From Vicia villosa (lineage: Eukaryota; Streptophyta; Magnoliopsida; Fabales; Fabaceae): DNA of 64,000 bases. The position numbers and the translations under genes are program-made. The notes beneath the pieces were generated by a model. The model searched no databases and was not told the origin of the DNA. It saw only the letters and a program-made list of their open reading frames with translations. The stretch lies in contig NC_081183.1 in the NCBI RefSeq assembly GCF_029867415.1, forward strand, positions 114,675,061 to 114,739,060. The letters run 5' to 3'. Shown here piece by piece: positions 23,001 to 34,873 of the stretch; the first letter of the stretch is position 1; each line of letters begins with the position of its first letter.

Positions 23001-23766
23001 ACTTGAGAGTTATTTGGTTATTACCTTATACTTTTGAGATTGTTATTTCCTTGATTGTGTGATGACATGTTTCCTTAGGACATTTTAATTCAATCTTGTT
23101 TAAGTTTGAATTGAGTTAGAATTTAGGATTGATATCCAAGCATGACAACATAGTTAGGGTTTCCCTTGTATCCTTGATCTTAGGGCCGCCTTGCATGATA
23201 ACTTTAGGGAAGAGATTCCTTTGAAAGTCAACCTTAAGTCCACAATACATGACAACAAATAGGATCAAGCCTCCCTTTAGACTTTTATCTTTCTTTGCAT
23301 CCTTTTAAGACAAAAACTCTTTTGAGGTCAAAAATCCAAAAACACTTAAAGATGTTTAAACACTTTCAAAACAAAAGGGGAAATACTCATGTGTCTCTTG
23401 TTTAAGGGAATCACTTGAGGTATTCTCCTAACAAAAACACCAACAAATACAATCTCATTTTTCCTTAGGGCCCTTTTTTGTTGAAAACCTTTTCATAAAA
23501 GACAGTTGTCCATAAAAACACATAACAAACAAGTAAGCATTAGGGTTCAGGAAGAACTACGGTGCTCTGATTTCTCTATTGCACGTTAGCGATACATAGC
23601 CATAGGGTTCAGGAAACTCTAGCGAGCACAATAGTAAAAAACCTTTATTTTTCCCTTAACCATTCATTGCATGCATTCCCTTAGCAAGTAAGCATTAGAT
23701 ATAACACACTCTTTGATTAGAACAACAAGAGTGGATCCCATGGAGTACCATGGACGTGAGGGGTGC
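20076..23766 (+). mobile_element. Tat/Ogre-type LTR, left part (host of SIRE-1 and Tekay)
   Basis: T-rich non-coding sequence that ends in CCATGGACGTGAGGGGTGC. This matches the terminal motif of the Ogre LTR near 2935 and continues beyond the Tekay insertion at 32669 (GAATACC...CCCTTACATAATCGAC). I read it as the body of a Tat/Ogre-type LTR in plus orientation. Its left end is beyond SIRE-1 and outside the window. Short ORFs on either strand (for example 21395-21835 minus) have no recognisable content. No primer site follows the LTR end at 32823, so it looks like a solo or truncated LTR. Confidence 0.65.
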
Positions 23767-25959
23767 TGTAACGCCCGTAAATGTGTTTTTCTGATTAATT
23801 GTGATGTTTGCTACATTTTCCTAATTTTACCGTTTTCGAGTCGAGTCAGTCGGTAAATATTAATTATGTTAATATTTTACTTATTACTTTCCATGAGTGT
23901 AATTATTATGTTTTGGGTGTTAATTGGTTAGAATTAATGTTTAGTGACATTTGGGCCAAAATTAGAATTTATGAAAGTTGAGTGGGGGGAAATGAGAAGT
24001 AGAGAAATAGAAAGAGATATTTTGATAAAGAGAGAAAAAGAGATATTTTGAGATAGTAAGAAAGAAAGAGAACTTGGGAAGAGAAGAGAAAGAAGAGAAA
24101 AACAAAGAGAAGAAGAGAGTTGTAGAATCCAAACCAAGCTAGAGCCAAGAATCCAACCAAGGTAAGGGGGGTGAATATAGTTTATCTTGATTGTATGGTT
24201 CTTGTAGTTTTGTATGCTTGTTCTTGTTCTTCCTCTTTTCCAAGCTTGTTCAACAATGGCAAATTGTGTGTTTTGTGAGTTTTGAAGATATAAACTTGAT
24301 TTTGTAGTGTGTATGTGTACTAAGATGATAGATATTCCCATGGATCATGTTTGTTTTTCATTTCTCCATGTTTTCTTGCTTATGAAGGAATTTAGGTCAA
24401 AGATAATATGTGATGATCCAACCATATGATAATCATGGATTAGGTGTATATATAGCATGTTTGTGTTGTATTGGTGTTGGGATGAAGGTTTAAATGGGTT
24501 TTGAATGGTTTAGAGGGGGCTGAGACGGTTTGTTGCAGAACTGGTTTTTCTGGGTTTACGCAGGTCCGCTGAGCGGAGGGGGGCCCGCTGAGCGGAGGTT
24601 CTTTTGCAGGAAATCTCTGTCTGGGTCCGCTGAGCGGAGGTTCTTTAATTTTGTTTGGTGATTCCCTGTCTGGGTCCGCTGAGCGGAGCTCAAGCGGACT
24701 GTGTGAAATTTTGTTTTTCCAAACTTTGTTTTGTTGTATCTTTTGAACCGTAGGTCGTTTCTACGCGCCGTTTGAAGTATTATGAGAACCCTTGAGTATG
24801 CTTTATGATAAAGAGGAGTGTGTTGGTGGTTGAATGATTTTTCATAAATGTATTTTGTGAAATGATATTTGCTAATCAAGTATGTTTTGACGGTATACGT
24901 GTGCTGTGTGAATATGAACGCCTGAGTGGCAATTTTGATGATGTATCCGTGTAGAATAATATAACCGGTGTGATGTAGATATGTGACCGAGCTATATTGT
25001 TGTTGTTGTTGTTATGTAATTGAGTCGTTTGTATGCACAGCATGACATTTCATTACGTTAATGGCGGAATGCTATTAACAGGTGGCCTGAATTGGCAATT
25101 ATTACCAGTGGGAGCTTAATGCTCGGTAAAAAGGTGTATTTGCCCGAGTGGCAAGAGGTCATCAGTGGGGGCTAGATGCTCGATGACGGTTAGTCGTAGC
25201 TTACTGCTCGACAAAGGTGTATTTTCCTTAGGGAAAGAAGTCCCAGCATCATGCTCGGCAAGGTGTATTTGTCATAATGACAAGGAGGAGTTTTACTCCG
25301 GATTTGGTACCACATGCATACGCATAGTCGAGTCTCATTCATCATCTTCGGTCTTTATAATTTATGTTATCATCCATGTACCGCATTATTTATATATTGA
25401 TTGTGGTTGACTTATTGGATTATCTTGTTATATGATTCTTAATGATATTGTGGGAATTACTATATTGATCATGCTTTCATTATGAATTGTATTCTCACCC
25501 TTCTGCCTTAATGTTACCTACTCGTGGGTAATGTGCAGGTGATCCGCAAGTGTAGGTGCTCTCTTTGTAGTCGTCCGTTTTGGTGCCGTCCGCTCGTGAT
25601 ACGTAACACCTAGGGGGGGATCGAACACTTATTTTGTAGATAATGCTTATAGGATCCTTTTGATGTATATTTGATCCTTTTTATGCATTCGTATTATGTA
25701 TTTTGGATACCTTCTCATGCGATGTATTTTGGAAGAATGTTGTGGATATTTTGTTTACCGATGCATTTATATAAGTATGAATACATTCAGGTGTTTATGT
25801 GTATCCGTCCTCTTGATTATTTGTGTTACGCATCTTTTGCGAGTATGTTATGTTTGGTTATGTGGTTACTTAAGTGTAACGCCCTAATTGTTTTTATGAA
25901 TTTAATTTTTATACTCTGATATTTGTACCTATATGCCTGGGTAGAATTGGGGTGTTACA
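23767..25959 (+). mobile_element. Tekay-type 5' LTR (2193 bp)
   Basis: The LTR starts TGTAACGCCCGTAAATGTG and ends GGGGTGTTACA. The other copy at 30476-32668 has exactly the same length and differs at about 11 positions. The flanking GGTGC (23762-23766) matches 32669-32673 and is a perfect 5-bp target duplication. A palindrome array lies at 24565-24687. The host sequence is the conserved terminal motif of a Tat/Ogre LTR. Confidence 0.96.
24565..24687 (+). repeat. Palindrome array TCCGCT-G-AGCGGA, 5' LTR
   Basis: Four copies lie at 24565-24577, 24584-24596 (first base C), 24626-24638 and 24675-24687. Three have perfect 6-bp arms around a single G; the second has 5-bp arms. A half-copy CAAGCGGAC follows. 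Similar short flanks (CTGTCTGGG) precede the last two. Confidence 0.93.
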
Positions 25960-25963
25960 TTAG

Positions 25964-25978
25964 TGGTATCAGAGCGGG
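25964..25978 (+). other. Primer binding site, initiator tRNA-Met type
   Basis: TGGTATCAGAGCGGG begins 4 nt after the 5' LTR end. TGGTATCAGAGC is complementary to the 3' end of plant initiator tRNA-Met, as in most chromoviruses. Confidence 0.88.
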
Positions 25979-26075
25979 TTGGTCTTGTCCGACCAAGTGT
26001 CGTGTCGTTTGGTCTAACAATGCTTGTGTTATTTTTTTGGGCTTACTTCTCTTGGTGTTATTGTGAAGTTTAGAG

Positions 26076-27662
26076 ATGGCTGGACGTAATGACGCTGCTA
26101 TTGCTGCTGCATTGCAAGCTATGGCTGAAGCTATGCATACGGATGAGAATGCAAGGTCTCGGAGTCTAGCGACTTTCCAGAGGGAGAATCCTCCTGTGTT
26201 TAAGGGAACGCATGACCCCGAGGGAGCCTTGACTTGGATGAAGGAGATGGAGAGGATCTTTCGTGTGATGGATTGCACGCAAGAGCAGAAAGTCAGGTAT
26301 GGCACTCATCAGTTAGCTGTGGAGGCTGATGATTGGTGGCTGGAGACTTTGGCAAGGTTAGAAGCAACCGGTGAAGAGATTTCATGGACGGTGTTCAAGA
26401 GGGAGTTTTTGAGGAAGTATTATCCGGAGGATGTCCGTGGAAAGAAAGAGACTGAGTTTCTGGCTTTGGTTCAAGGCAGCATGTCTGTGTCTGAATATGC
26501 GGCCAAGTTTAATGAACTTGTGAAATTCTACCCGCACTTTGTTGGTGAGGGAGCAGAATTTTCTAAGTGCATTAAGTTCCAGAATGGGTTACGTTCTGAT
26601 ATCAAGAAGGCGGTAGGGTATCAGAAGATTCGGGTGTTTCCAGATTTGGTGGACAGCTGTAGGATTTATGATGAGGATAATAATGCTCATCATAAGGTGA
26701 TTAATGAAAAGAGGAACAAAGGTCCGCAGAATCGTGGGACGCCGTATGATGGAGGGAAGGGTAAGCAAAAGATGAATTATGGACCAAGGTTTAGTGGGGG
26801 AGATGCTCCTGCTAAGATTGTATGTTTTAAGTGTGGTAAACCTGACCACAAAAGTAATGTCTGCTTTAGTGACGCAAAGAAATGTTTCAAGTGTGGAAGG
26901 GTAGGACATGTGTCATCCGACTGTGCATCCAAAGCAGTTGTGTGTTTTAATTGTGGTGAAGAGGGACACATGAGCGGCCAATGTCAGAAGAAGAAAGTTC
27001 AAGCTGGTGGGAAAGTGTTTGCTTTGGCTGGAACTCAGACGGACAAGGGTGATCGACTGATCAGAGGTACTTGTTTTATTAATGGCATTTCTTTAATTGC
27101 TATTATTGATACGGGTGCTTCGCATTGTTTTATAGCCGATGATTGTGTTAAAATATTAGGTCTTGTTCTATCCGATTTGGGTGGTGAGATGGTTATCGAT
27201 TTACCAGCAATGGGGTCGGTGATTACTTCTTTAGTCTGTAAGAATTGTCCGGTATCAATCTTCGGTAAGGACTTTACTGTTGATTTGATTTGTTTGTCGA
27301 TGAACGAGTTAGACGTGGTTCTGGGAATGGATTGGTTGATGAATAATCGTGTCCATATCGATTGTTATCATAAGTTGGTGAGGTTTCCATTTCTTGAGAA
27401 GGATGTGGAATTTGATGTCTTATCTACCAAGGAGTTGAATCGACTGTTAGAAGATGGGGCACAATTGTTTGGTGTGTTTGCATCGTTGACTGTGGAGAGT
27501 CGAGCTGCAGTTGAGGATTTTCCAGTAGTGCGAGAATTTCCCGAAGTGTTTCCTGAAGACTTTTCTGATGTGCCGCCAAAGAGAGAGGTGGAGTTTTCCA
27601 TAGACCTAGTTTTCCATAGACCTAGTTCCTGGTACGAGGCCTGTTTCTATGGCGCCGTATAG
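26076..27662 (+). CDS. gag: Tekay-type gag and protease, frame-shifted at its end
   Basis: The 528-codon frame starts [13 protein letters not shown] about 100 bp after the primer site. It has a retrotransposon gag core (about residues 40-190, with [19 protein letters not shown]) and three CCHC zinc knuckles at 250-263, 270-283 and 290-303. The protease has the motif [10 protein letters not shown] with Asp345. In Tekay elements gag and pol form one frame. Here a 16-bp tandem duplication (27594-27609 and 27610-27625) shifts the frame by one, so this ORF ends out of register at 27662. Gag and protease themselves look intact. Confidence 0.92.
   Translation: MAGRNDAAIAAALQAMAEAMHTDENARSRSLATFQRENPPVFKGTHDPEGALTWMKEMERIFRVMDCTQEQKVRYGTHQLAVEADDWWLETLARLEATGEEISWTVFKREFLRKYYPEDVRGKKETEFLALVQGSMSVSEYAAKFNELVKFYPHFVGEGAEFSKCIKFQNGLRSDIKKAVGYQKIRVFPDLVDSCRIYDEDNNAHHKVINEKRNKGPQNRGTPYDGGKGKQKMNYGPRFSGGDAPAKIVCFKCGKPDHKSNVCFSDAKKCFKCGRVGHVSSDCASKAVVCFNCGEEGHMSGQCQKKKVQAGGKVFALAGTQTDKGDRLIRGTCFINGISLIAIIDTGASHCFIADDCVKILGLVLSDLGGEMVIDLPAMGSVITSLVCKNCPVSIFGKDFTVDLICLSMNELDVVLGMDWLMNNRVHIDCYHKLVRFPFLEKDVEFDVLSTKELNRLLEDGAQLFGVFASLTVESRAAVEDFPVVREFPEVFPEDFSDVPPKREVEFSIDLVFHRPSSWYEACFYGAV
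27594..27625 (+). repeat. 16-bp tandem duplication breaking gag-pol
   Basis: TTTTCCATAGACCTAG occurs twice in immediate succession. Sixteen is 1 modulo 3, which accounts for the one-frame offset between the gag ORF (26076) and the pol ORF (27649). Confidence 0.95.
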
Positions 27663-30480
27663 AATGTCAGCATCAGAGTTAGTGGAATTAAAGAAACAAT
27701 TGGAAGAGTTGCTAGCAAAACATTTTGTGAGGCCTAGTGTTTCACCATGGGGAGCTCCAGTTTTGTTGGTAAAGAAGAAGGATGGAAGCATGAGGTTGTG
27801 TATTGATTATCGCCAGTTGAACAAGGTGACGATTAAGAATAAGTATCCGCTTCCTAGGATTGACGACTTGATGGATCAGTTGGTGGGAGCCAGTGTGTTT
27901 AGCAAGATTGATTTAAGATCTGGTTACCATCAGATTCGGGTGAAGGAAGAAGATATTCAGAAGACTGCGTTTAGGACTCGGTACGGACATTATGAGTTTT
28001 TGGTGATGCCGTTCGGAGTTTCTAATGCACCTGGTGTGTTTATGGAGTATATGAATCGCATATTCCATGATCAGTTGGATAAGTTTGTTGTGGTCTTCAT
28101 AGATGACATCTTGATTTATTCTAAGTCTCCGGAAGAGCATGAGGATCATTTGCGTGTTGTGCTACAGGTTTTGAAGGAGAAGCAGTTGTATGCTAAGTTA
28201 TCCAAGTGCGAGTTCTGGTTATCAGAGGTGAGTTTTCTTGGTCATGTGATTTCAGGTAACGGGATTGCAGTGGATCCATCCAAAGTAGATGCAGTGCTAC
28301 AATGGGAGGTTCCGAGATCGGTTACTGAGATCAGAAGCTTTTTAGGTTTGGCAGGTTATTATCGAAGATTCATTGAAGGCTTTTCGAAGTTGGCACTTCC
28401 GTTAACTCAGCTTACTTGCAAGGGTAAGGCGTTTATTTGGGACATAGTTTGTGAAAGGAATTTTGAAGAGTTGAAGAGAAGGTTGACTTCAGCTCCGGTT
28501 TTGGTTTTACCTGATCCTGAGGAACCGTTTGTGGTGTATTGTGATGCATCGCATATGGGGTTAGGTGGTGTTTTGATGCAGGAAGGTAAGGTGGTGGCTT
28601 ACGCTTCGAGACAGTTAAGGATTCATGAGAAGAATTATCCCACTCATGATTTAGAGTTAGCTGCGGTGGTTTTTGCATTAAAGATTTGGAGGCATTATCT
28701 CTACGGTGCAAGGTTCGAGGTCTTTAGTGATCATAAGAGTTTGAAATACTTATTTGATCAGAAAGAGTTGAACATGAGACAACGTAGGTGGTTGGAATTC
28801 TTGAAGGACTATGACTTTAGCTTGAATTACCATCCTGGTAAAGCTAATGTGGTTGCCGATGCTTTGAGTCGGAAATCTTTGCATATGTCCGCTATGATGG
28901 CGGAGGAGTGGGAACTTTTGGAGCAGTTTCGTGATCTTAGTTTGGTATGTGAATTGACACCAGATAGTGTGAAATTGGGTATGTTGAAAGTGACGAATGA
29001 CTTTCTGTCGACCGTTAGAGAGAGACAGAAAATGGATGTGAAACTTGTTGATTTGTTTATGGTGGCAAATCAAAGTGATGATGGCGACTTCAGAGTGGAT
29101 GGTCAGGGTGTTTTGAGATTCCGTGGTAGAATTTGTGTACCTGATGATTCCGAGCTGAAAAAGATGATTTTAGAGGAAGGTCACAGAAGCAGTTTGAGTA
29201 TTCATCCGGGAGCCAATAAGATGTATCAGGATTTGAAGAAGATCTTTTGGTGGTCTGGTTTGAAAAGGGATGTGGCTCAGTTTGTGTATGCGTGTTTGGT
29301 ATGTCAGAAGTCAAAAGTGGAGCATCAGCGTCCTGCAGGGTTGTTGCAACCGTTGGATATTCCAGAGCGGAAATGGGATAGTATTTCTATGGACTTTGTG
29401 ACGAGTTTACCAAATACTGTGAGAGGTTTCGATGCGGTTTGGGTGATTGTTGATAGGTTGACAAAGTCTGCTCACTTTATTCCTATTAACATCACTTTTC
29501 CAGTTGCGAAGTTGGCTGAGATTTATATCAAGGTGATTGTGAAACTACATGGTATACCGTTGAGTATTGTGTCGGATAGAGATCCAAGGTTCACATCAGA
29601 TTTTTGGAAAGGTTTGCAAGAGGCTCTAGGTTCTAAGTTGAGGTTGAGTTCGGCTTGTCATCCTCAGACAGACGGTCAGACCAAAAGGACTATTCAATCG
29701 TTAGAAGACTTGTTGAGGGCATGTGTTCTAGAGAAGGGAGGTTCGTGGGATACTTATCTTCCGTTGATAGAATTCACTTACAACAACAGTTTTCATTCTA
29801 GTATCGGAATGGCACCTTTTGAAGCGATATATGGTCGTAAGTGTAGAACTCCATTGTGTTGGTTTGAATCGGGCGAGAGTGTGGTACTCGGACCTAAAAT
29901 AGTAAGAGAGACTACAGAGAAGGTGAAATTTATTCGTGAGAAGATGAGAAGTTCACAGAGTAGGCAAAAGAGTTATCATGACAAGCGAAGGAAAGATTTG
30001 GAATTCCAAGCCGGTGATCATGTATTCTTAAGAGTTACACCTATGACTGGTGTTGGGCGAGCTTTGAAATCGAGGAAGCTTACTCCGCGTTTTATTGGTC
30101 CTTATCAGATATCGGAGCGAGTTGGCAAAGTTGCGTATCGGGTGGCGTTACCGCCAAGTCTTTCTAATCTGCACGATGTATTCCATGTGTCTCAGTTGAG
30201 GAGATACATTGCGGATCCGTCCCATGTGATTCAGATGGATGATGTGCAAGTGCGTGAGAACCTGACGGTTGAGACGATACCAGTGCGTATTGAAGATCGT
30301 GAGACTAAGACTCTGCGAGGCAAGGAGATCGCCTTGGTGAAAGTCGTATGGTTTAGTGCGGCAGGTGAGAGTTTGACCTGGGAGTTGGAGAGCAAGATGC
30401 GAGATTCCTATCCTGAGTTGTTTGTAGCAGGTAATCTTATTTTCGAGGACGAAAATCTTTTAAGTGGGGGAGGGTTGTAA
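27649..30480 (+). pseudogene. pol: Tekay-type pol (RT-RNase H-INT-chromodomain), integrase mutated
   Basis: The 943-codon frame is open to the 3' LTR but separated from gag by the upstream duplication. Reverse transcriptase has [20 protein letters not shown] and the catalytic FIDD at 150-153. RNase H begins [14 protein letters not shown] (Asp299). The integrase keeps an HHCC finger ([14 protein letters not shown]...CLVCQ) and catalytic Asp residues in WDSISMDFV and VSDRDPRF. The expected Glu 36 residues after the second Asp is Lys679 (codon AAA, 29683-29685) in [13 protein letters not shown]-terminal chromodomain-like segment ([20 protein letters not shown]...YPELF) supports Tekay/Del. The Met at 27649 is internal to the ancestral polyprotein. 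Confidence 0.92.
30462..30475 (+). other. Polypurine tract of Tekay element
   Basis: AAGTGGGGGAGGGT lies directly before the 3' LTR start TGTAACGCCC. It overlaps the last codons of pol. Confidence 0.85.
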
Positions 30481-32668
30481 CGCCCGTAAATGTGTTTTTC
30501 TGATTAATTGTGATGTTTGCTACATTTTCCTAATTTTACCGTTTTCGAGTCGAGTCAGTCGGTAAATATTAATTATGTTAATATTTTACTTATTACTTTC
30601 CATGAGTGTAATTATTATGTTTTGGGTGTTAATTAGTTAGAATTAATGTTTAGTGACATTTGGGCCAAAATTAGAATTTATGAAAGTTGAGTGGGGGAAA
30701 ATGAGAAATAGAGAAATAGAAAGAGATATTTTGATAAAGAGAGAAAAAGAGATATTTTGAGATAGTAAGAAAGAAAGAGAACTTGGGAAGAGAAGAGAAA
30801 GAAGAGAAAAACAAAGAGAAGAAGAGAGTTGTAGAATCCAAACCAAGCTAGAGCCAAGAATCCAACCAAGGTAAGGGGGATGAATATAGTTTATCTTGAT
30901 TGTATGGTTCTTGTAGTTTTGTATGCTTGTTCTTGTTCTTCCTCTTTTCCAAGCTTGTTCAACAATGGCAAATTGTGTGTTTTGTGAGTTTTGAAGATAT
31001 AAACTTGATTTTGTAGTGTGTATGTGTACTAAGATGATAGATATTCCCATGGATCATGTTTGTTTTTCATTTCTCCATGTTTTCTTGCTTATGAAGGAAT
31101 TTAGGTCAAAGATAATATGTGATGATCCAACCATATGATAATCATGGATTAGGTGTATATATAGCATGTTTGTGTTGTATTGGTGTTGGGATGAAGGTTT
31201 AAATAGGTTTTGAATGGTTTAGAGGGGGCTGAGACGGTCTGTTGCAGAACTGGTTTTTCTGGGTTTACGCAGGTCCGCTGAGCGGAGGGGGGCCCGCTGA
31301 GCGGAGGTTCTTTTGCAGGAAATCTCTGTCTGGGTCCGCTGAGCGGAGGTTCTGTAATTTTGTTTGGTGATTCCCTGTCTGGGTCCGCTGAGCGGAGCTC
31401 AAGCGGACTGTGTGAAATTTTGTTTTTCCAAACTTTGTTTTGTTGTATCTTTTGAACCGTAGGTCGTTTCTACGCGCCGTTTGAAGTATTATGAGAACCC
31501 TTGAGTATGCTTTATGATAAAGAGGAGTGTGTTGGTGGTTGAATGATTTTTCATAAATGTATTTTGTGAAATGATATTTTCTAATCAAGTATGTTTTGAC
31601 GGTATACGTGTGTTGTGTGAATATGAACGCCTGAGTGGCAATTTTGATGATGTATCCGTGTAGAATAATATAACCGGTGTGATGTAGATATGTGACCGAG
31701 CTATATTGTTGTTGTTGTTGTTATGTAATTGAGTCGTTTGTATGCACAGCATGACATTTCATTACGTTAATGGCGGAATGCTATTAACAGGTGGCCTGAA
31801 TTGGCAATTATTACCAGTGGGAGCTTAATGCTCGGTAAAAAGGTGTATTTGCCCGAGTGGCAAGAGGTCATCAGTGGGGGCTAGATGCTCGATGACGGTT
31901 AGTCGTAGCTTACTGCTCGACAAAGGTGTATTTTCCTTAGGGAAAGAAGTCCCAGCATAATGCTCGGCAAGGTGTATTTGTCATAATGACAAGGAGGAGT
32001 TTTACTCCGGATTTGGTACCACATGCATACGCATAGTCGAGTCTCATTCATCATCTTCGGTCTTTATAATTTATGTTATCATCCATGTACCGCATTATTT
32101 ATATATTGATTGTGGTTGACTTATTGGATTATCTTGTTATATGATTCTTAATGATATTGTGGGAATTACTATATTGATCATGCTTTCATTATGAATTGTA
32201 TTCTCACCCTTCTGCCTTAATGTTACCTACTCGTGGGTAATGTGCAGGTGATCCGCAAGTGTAGGTGCTCTCTTTGTAGTCGTCCGTTTTGGTGTCGTCC
32301 GCTCGTGATACGTAACACCTAGGGGGGGATCGAACACTTATTTTGTAGATAATGCTTATAGGATCCTTTTGATGTATATTTGATCCTTTTTATGCATTCG
32401 TATTATGTATTTTGGATACCTTCTCATGCGATGTATTTTGGAAGAATGTTGTGGATATTTTGTTTACCGATGCATTTATATAAGTATGAATACATTCAGG
32501 TGTTTATGTGTATCCGTCCTCTTGATTATTTGTGTTACGCATCTTTTGCGAGTATGTTATGTTTGGTTATGTGGTTACTTAAGTGTAACGCCCTAATTGT
32601 TTTTATGAATTTAATTTTTATACTCTGATATTTGTACCTATATGCCTGGGTAGAATTGGGGTGTTACA
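30476..32668 (+). mobile_element. Tekay-type 3' LTR (2193 bp)
   Basis: Same length as the 5' LTR, with about 11 substitutions that I could count by eye (about 0.5%). It ends TTACA, followed by the target duplication GGTGC (32669-32673), after which the interrupted Tat/Ogre-type LTR resumes. The palindrome array of the 5' LTR is preserved at 31274-31396. Confidence 0.96.
31274..31396 (+). repeat. Palindrome array TCCGCT-G-AGCGGA, 3' LTR
   Basis: The same four units as in the 5' LTR, at a constant offset of 6709 bp. Substitutions in this stretch fall outside the palindromes (for example TTCTTTAAT vs TTCTGTAAT). Confidence 0.93.
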
Positions 32669-32823
32669 GGTGCGAATACCTCCCCCTTACATAATCGACT
32701 TCCATACTTGAGTTTGGTTGCGAGACCATCTCCTTTCCCTGTTAGAGATTTTCTTGATACTTTCTTTTCCATGTTGGGATAAATAAAGTTCAGTGGCGAC
32801 TCAGTTTGTTTTTCGCGGTAACA
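32669..32823 (+). mobile_element. Tat/Ogre-type LTR, right end
   Basis: This continues the LTR interrupted at 23766. It has CCCCCTTACATAATCGACTT, then a GGGATAAATAAAGTTCAGTG phrase and GGCGACTC, and ends near TTCGCGGTAACA. The same ending in antisense is seen at 41263-41455. No tRNA primer site follows. Confidence 0.7.
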
Positions 32824-32859
32824 AAAAAGAAACATGGATGTTGAATCTGGTCGAAGAGA

Positions 32860-33135
32860 CTACATCAGAAGATCATGGAGCAATTACCATGAAGATCGAC
32901 AACATATCAGCTATAATATGGAGAAGAATCCGATAACACATGGAAAACACGAGCACATCGAAATGAGGTTCCATTATCTTCGAGAGCAGGCAGTTAAGGC
33001 AAGATAAATCTGGAACATTGCAGAACTGAGAATCATATTGCAAATATCATGACGAAGGGTGTGCAAGTCAAAATGTTTAGAAGACTAAGAGCTATAACCA
33101 ATGTAGATAGCTTAGACACAATGAATTAGGTGGTG
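32860..33135 (+). pseudogene. Copia RNase H C-terminus, decayed
   Basis: Broken frames encode pieces of the end of a Ty1-copia RNase H. KIDNISAI is followed by KNPITHGKHEHIEMRFHYLR and, after stops and shifts, by a segment resembling the TKG...FRRLRA ending (about 33048-33100). Stop codons and indels show it is inactive. The Tat/Ogre-type LTR has inserted upstream, so the rest of this element is not here. Confidence 0.72.
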
Positions 33136-34386
33136 TGTTAAATTGTAATACTTTGTGTCGAAACAACATGTTGCTTGACAGAACAAGGATGTGCCGAAAC
33201 AAATAGTGTGTCGAGTTGTGTTAGTTGTCGAAGCAGTTAATTTCACCCGATATTCCGACTTAGGTCTAAAATAGATATTTTAGACTTTTATGCTTTTAAA
33301 AGATAAATAATGTAAACGTTAATTAGTCTTTATAAAAATATATGGGATGCGAGATAAAAACGTGGGGTTGGCGAGATAAAATCTTTGTCTACTGTGTCCA
33401 TTCCCATTTCTAGAAAAAAGTATATGGGACCTCAAAGAAGTGGGCCGAACAACAGCTTATTTTGCAAGTTAGTGTGTGACTCCATTAGCATTACCCACCC
33501 TATGATTGAGATAAAGTGAAAACTATTCAATCAAAAGTTCTTACGCATTTGATATTATTCCGATTATAATATTGGTGTATTTGGCATTATCTACATTTCT
33601 ATATCTAATTTTGATTAACCCCTATAAACACGCTATAAAGATTTTCCGATTAATTTTCTAACGCGATTATTATAAACGCAAACTCACTCCTCCAAATGAT
33701 TTCTTTAGATTAGAAGTATTCGCACTTACAATGAAGATGCTACGAATTTGTCTTACTATACTCTTTTGACAGTATATTGTGACCCCTTAATTGTTTTGTG
33801 GGTCGGTGGTCTCTATTGACCAATTTAAAAGCAGTCAATAAAATATGTAGTAAATCTTATATCATGGCTACCTTCCAAGTTTCAACTAAACTTGACTAGT
33901 TTTTATTATATAAAATACAAAAGTGACGGTCGTAAGAGGTAATTACTTGATGTATATGACAATGATATATAGCTTATATGTTCACCTTTCGATCTCATCT
34001 TTCATGTTTGTTTTTGCGTTGTAACTCCTGAATGCACGTTATGTAAACAAATAGGAATTTATGACTATGGAAGACAATTGTAATAAGTTAATGATGATGG
34101 TGAGAAGTGAGGAAAGAAACTCAATTCAGAGAACTGCGTAGAAACGCCTGATTTTCCAGCGTTTTCATTTAAATGTTAAAGTTATTATTTTTATTTAATT
34201 ATGAAGTATTTTCTTTAAGGAACAAATAAGGTATATATATAATTAACACATGTGAGACTGAAGCGCATTTTTCAAATCTCATAATTTAACTTAACTCATC
34301 TTGAATTATGTAATTAACTTGGGCATTGGGCATTAGAGTGTTAATCTTGAAAGTCCACCTCCACGTTGTCTTATTAGAGATCATCA
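33136..34386 (+). mobile_element. Probable decayed copia 3' LTR and unassigned flank
   Basis: TGTTAAATTGTAATACTTTG at 33136 follows the copia RNase H relic at the place where a 3' LTR should start. The right end of that LTR is not clear. The stretch is A/T-rich and has no recognisable coding content. A segment at 34130-34167 recurs at 40229-40266 on the far side of the CACTA element. Confidence 0.45.
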
Positions 34387-34403
34387 CACTACTAGAAATA
34401 CTC

Positions 34404-34582
34404 GAATTTCCTGCGGATTTACCTGCGGATTATAGCTAAATTTCCGCAGGAAACACTTTACCTGTGGTTTTATGTCCCCAGCTAAAACCTGCGTGAGTAA
34501 TATTTTCGGTAGGAAGTTCCGCAGGTAATTCCGCAGATAAATCCGCAGGAAAAATCCGCAGGTAAATCCGCAGGTAAATTAT
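34404..34582. repeat. Left subterminal repeats of CACTA-B
   Basis: At least ten copies of TCCGCAGG(A/T)AA or its complement (CCTGCGGATTT) lie in direct and inverted orientation. In CACTA elements such repeats bind transposase. Confidence 0.88.
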
Positions 34583-34873
34583 TTAAAAAATTAAAAAAAA
34601 ATTTATGCAGTCTCTAGATATACTAAACAATATATATAATCACCAAAGTTATGCAACAGAGGTTTTCCGTTCAAGTCTAAATAAACATAAGCCAAATTTA
34701 AGCAAATTTCCTTTTGAAAGAATATAACCACTAAAATAAAGCTTCATCCAATAGTAGACTTAATAAATTTCATTGAGCCAATTTCCAAACTATAACAAAC
34801 TCATAATAACGTTACTCCATAAAATAAAACGTTCATGTTTGATAGAAAAGTTGAGACCTTGTTTGCCTCTTAC

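Noticed and set aside
23934..24341. 135-codon minus-strand ORF, repeated at 30643-31050
   Set aside because: It is inside the Tekay LTR. The two copies differ only as the LTRs do, and the peptide comes from GA-rich leader sequence.
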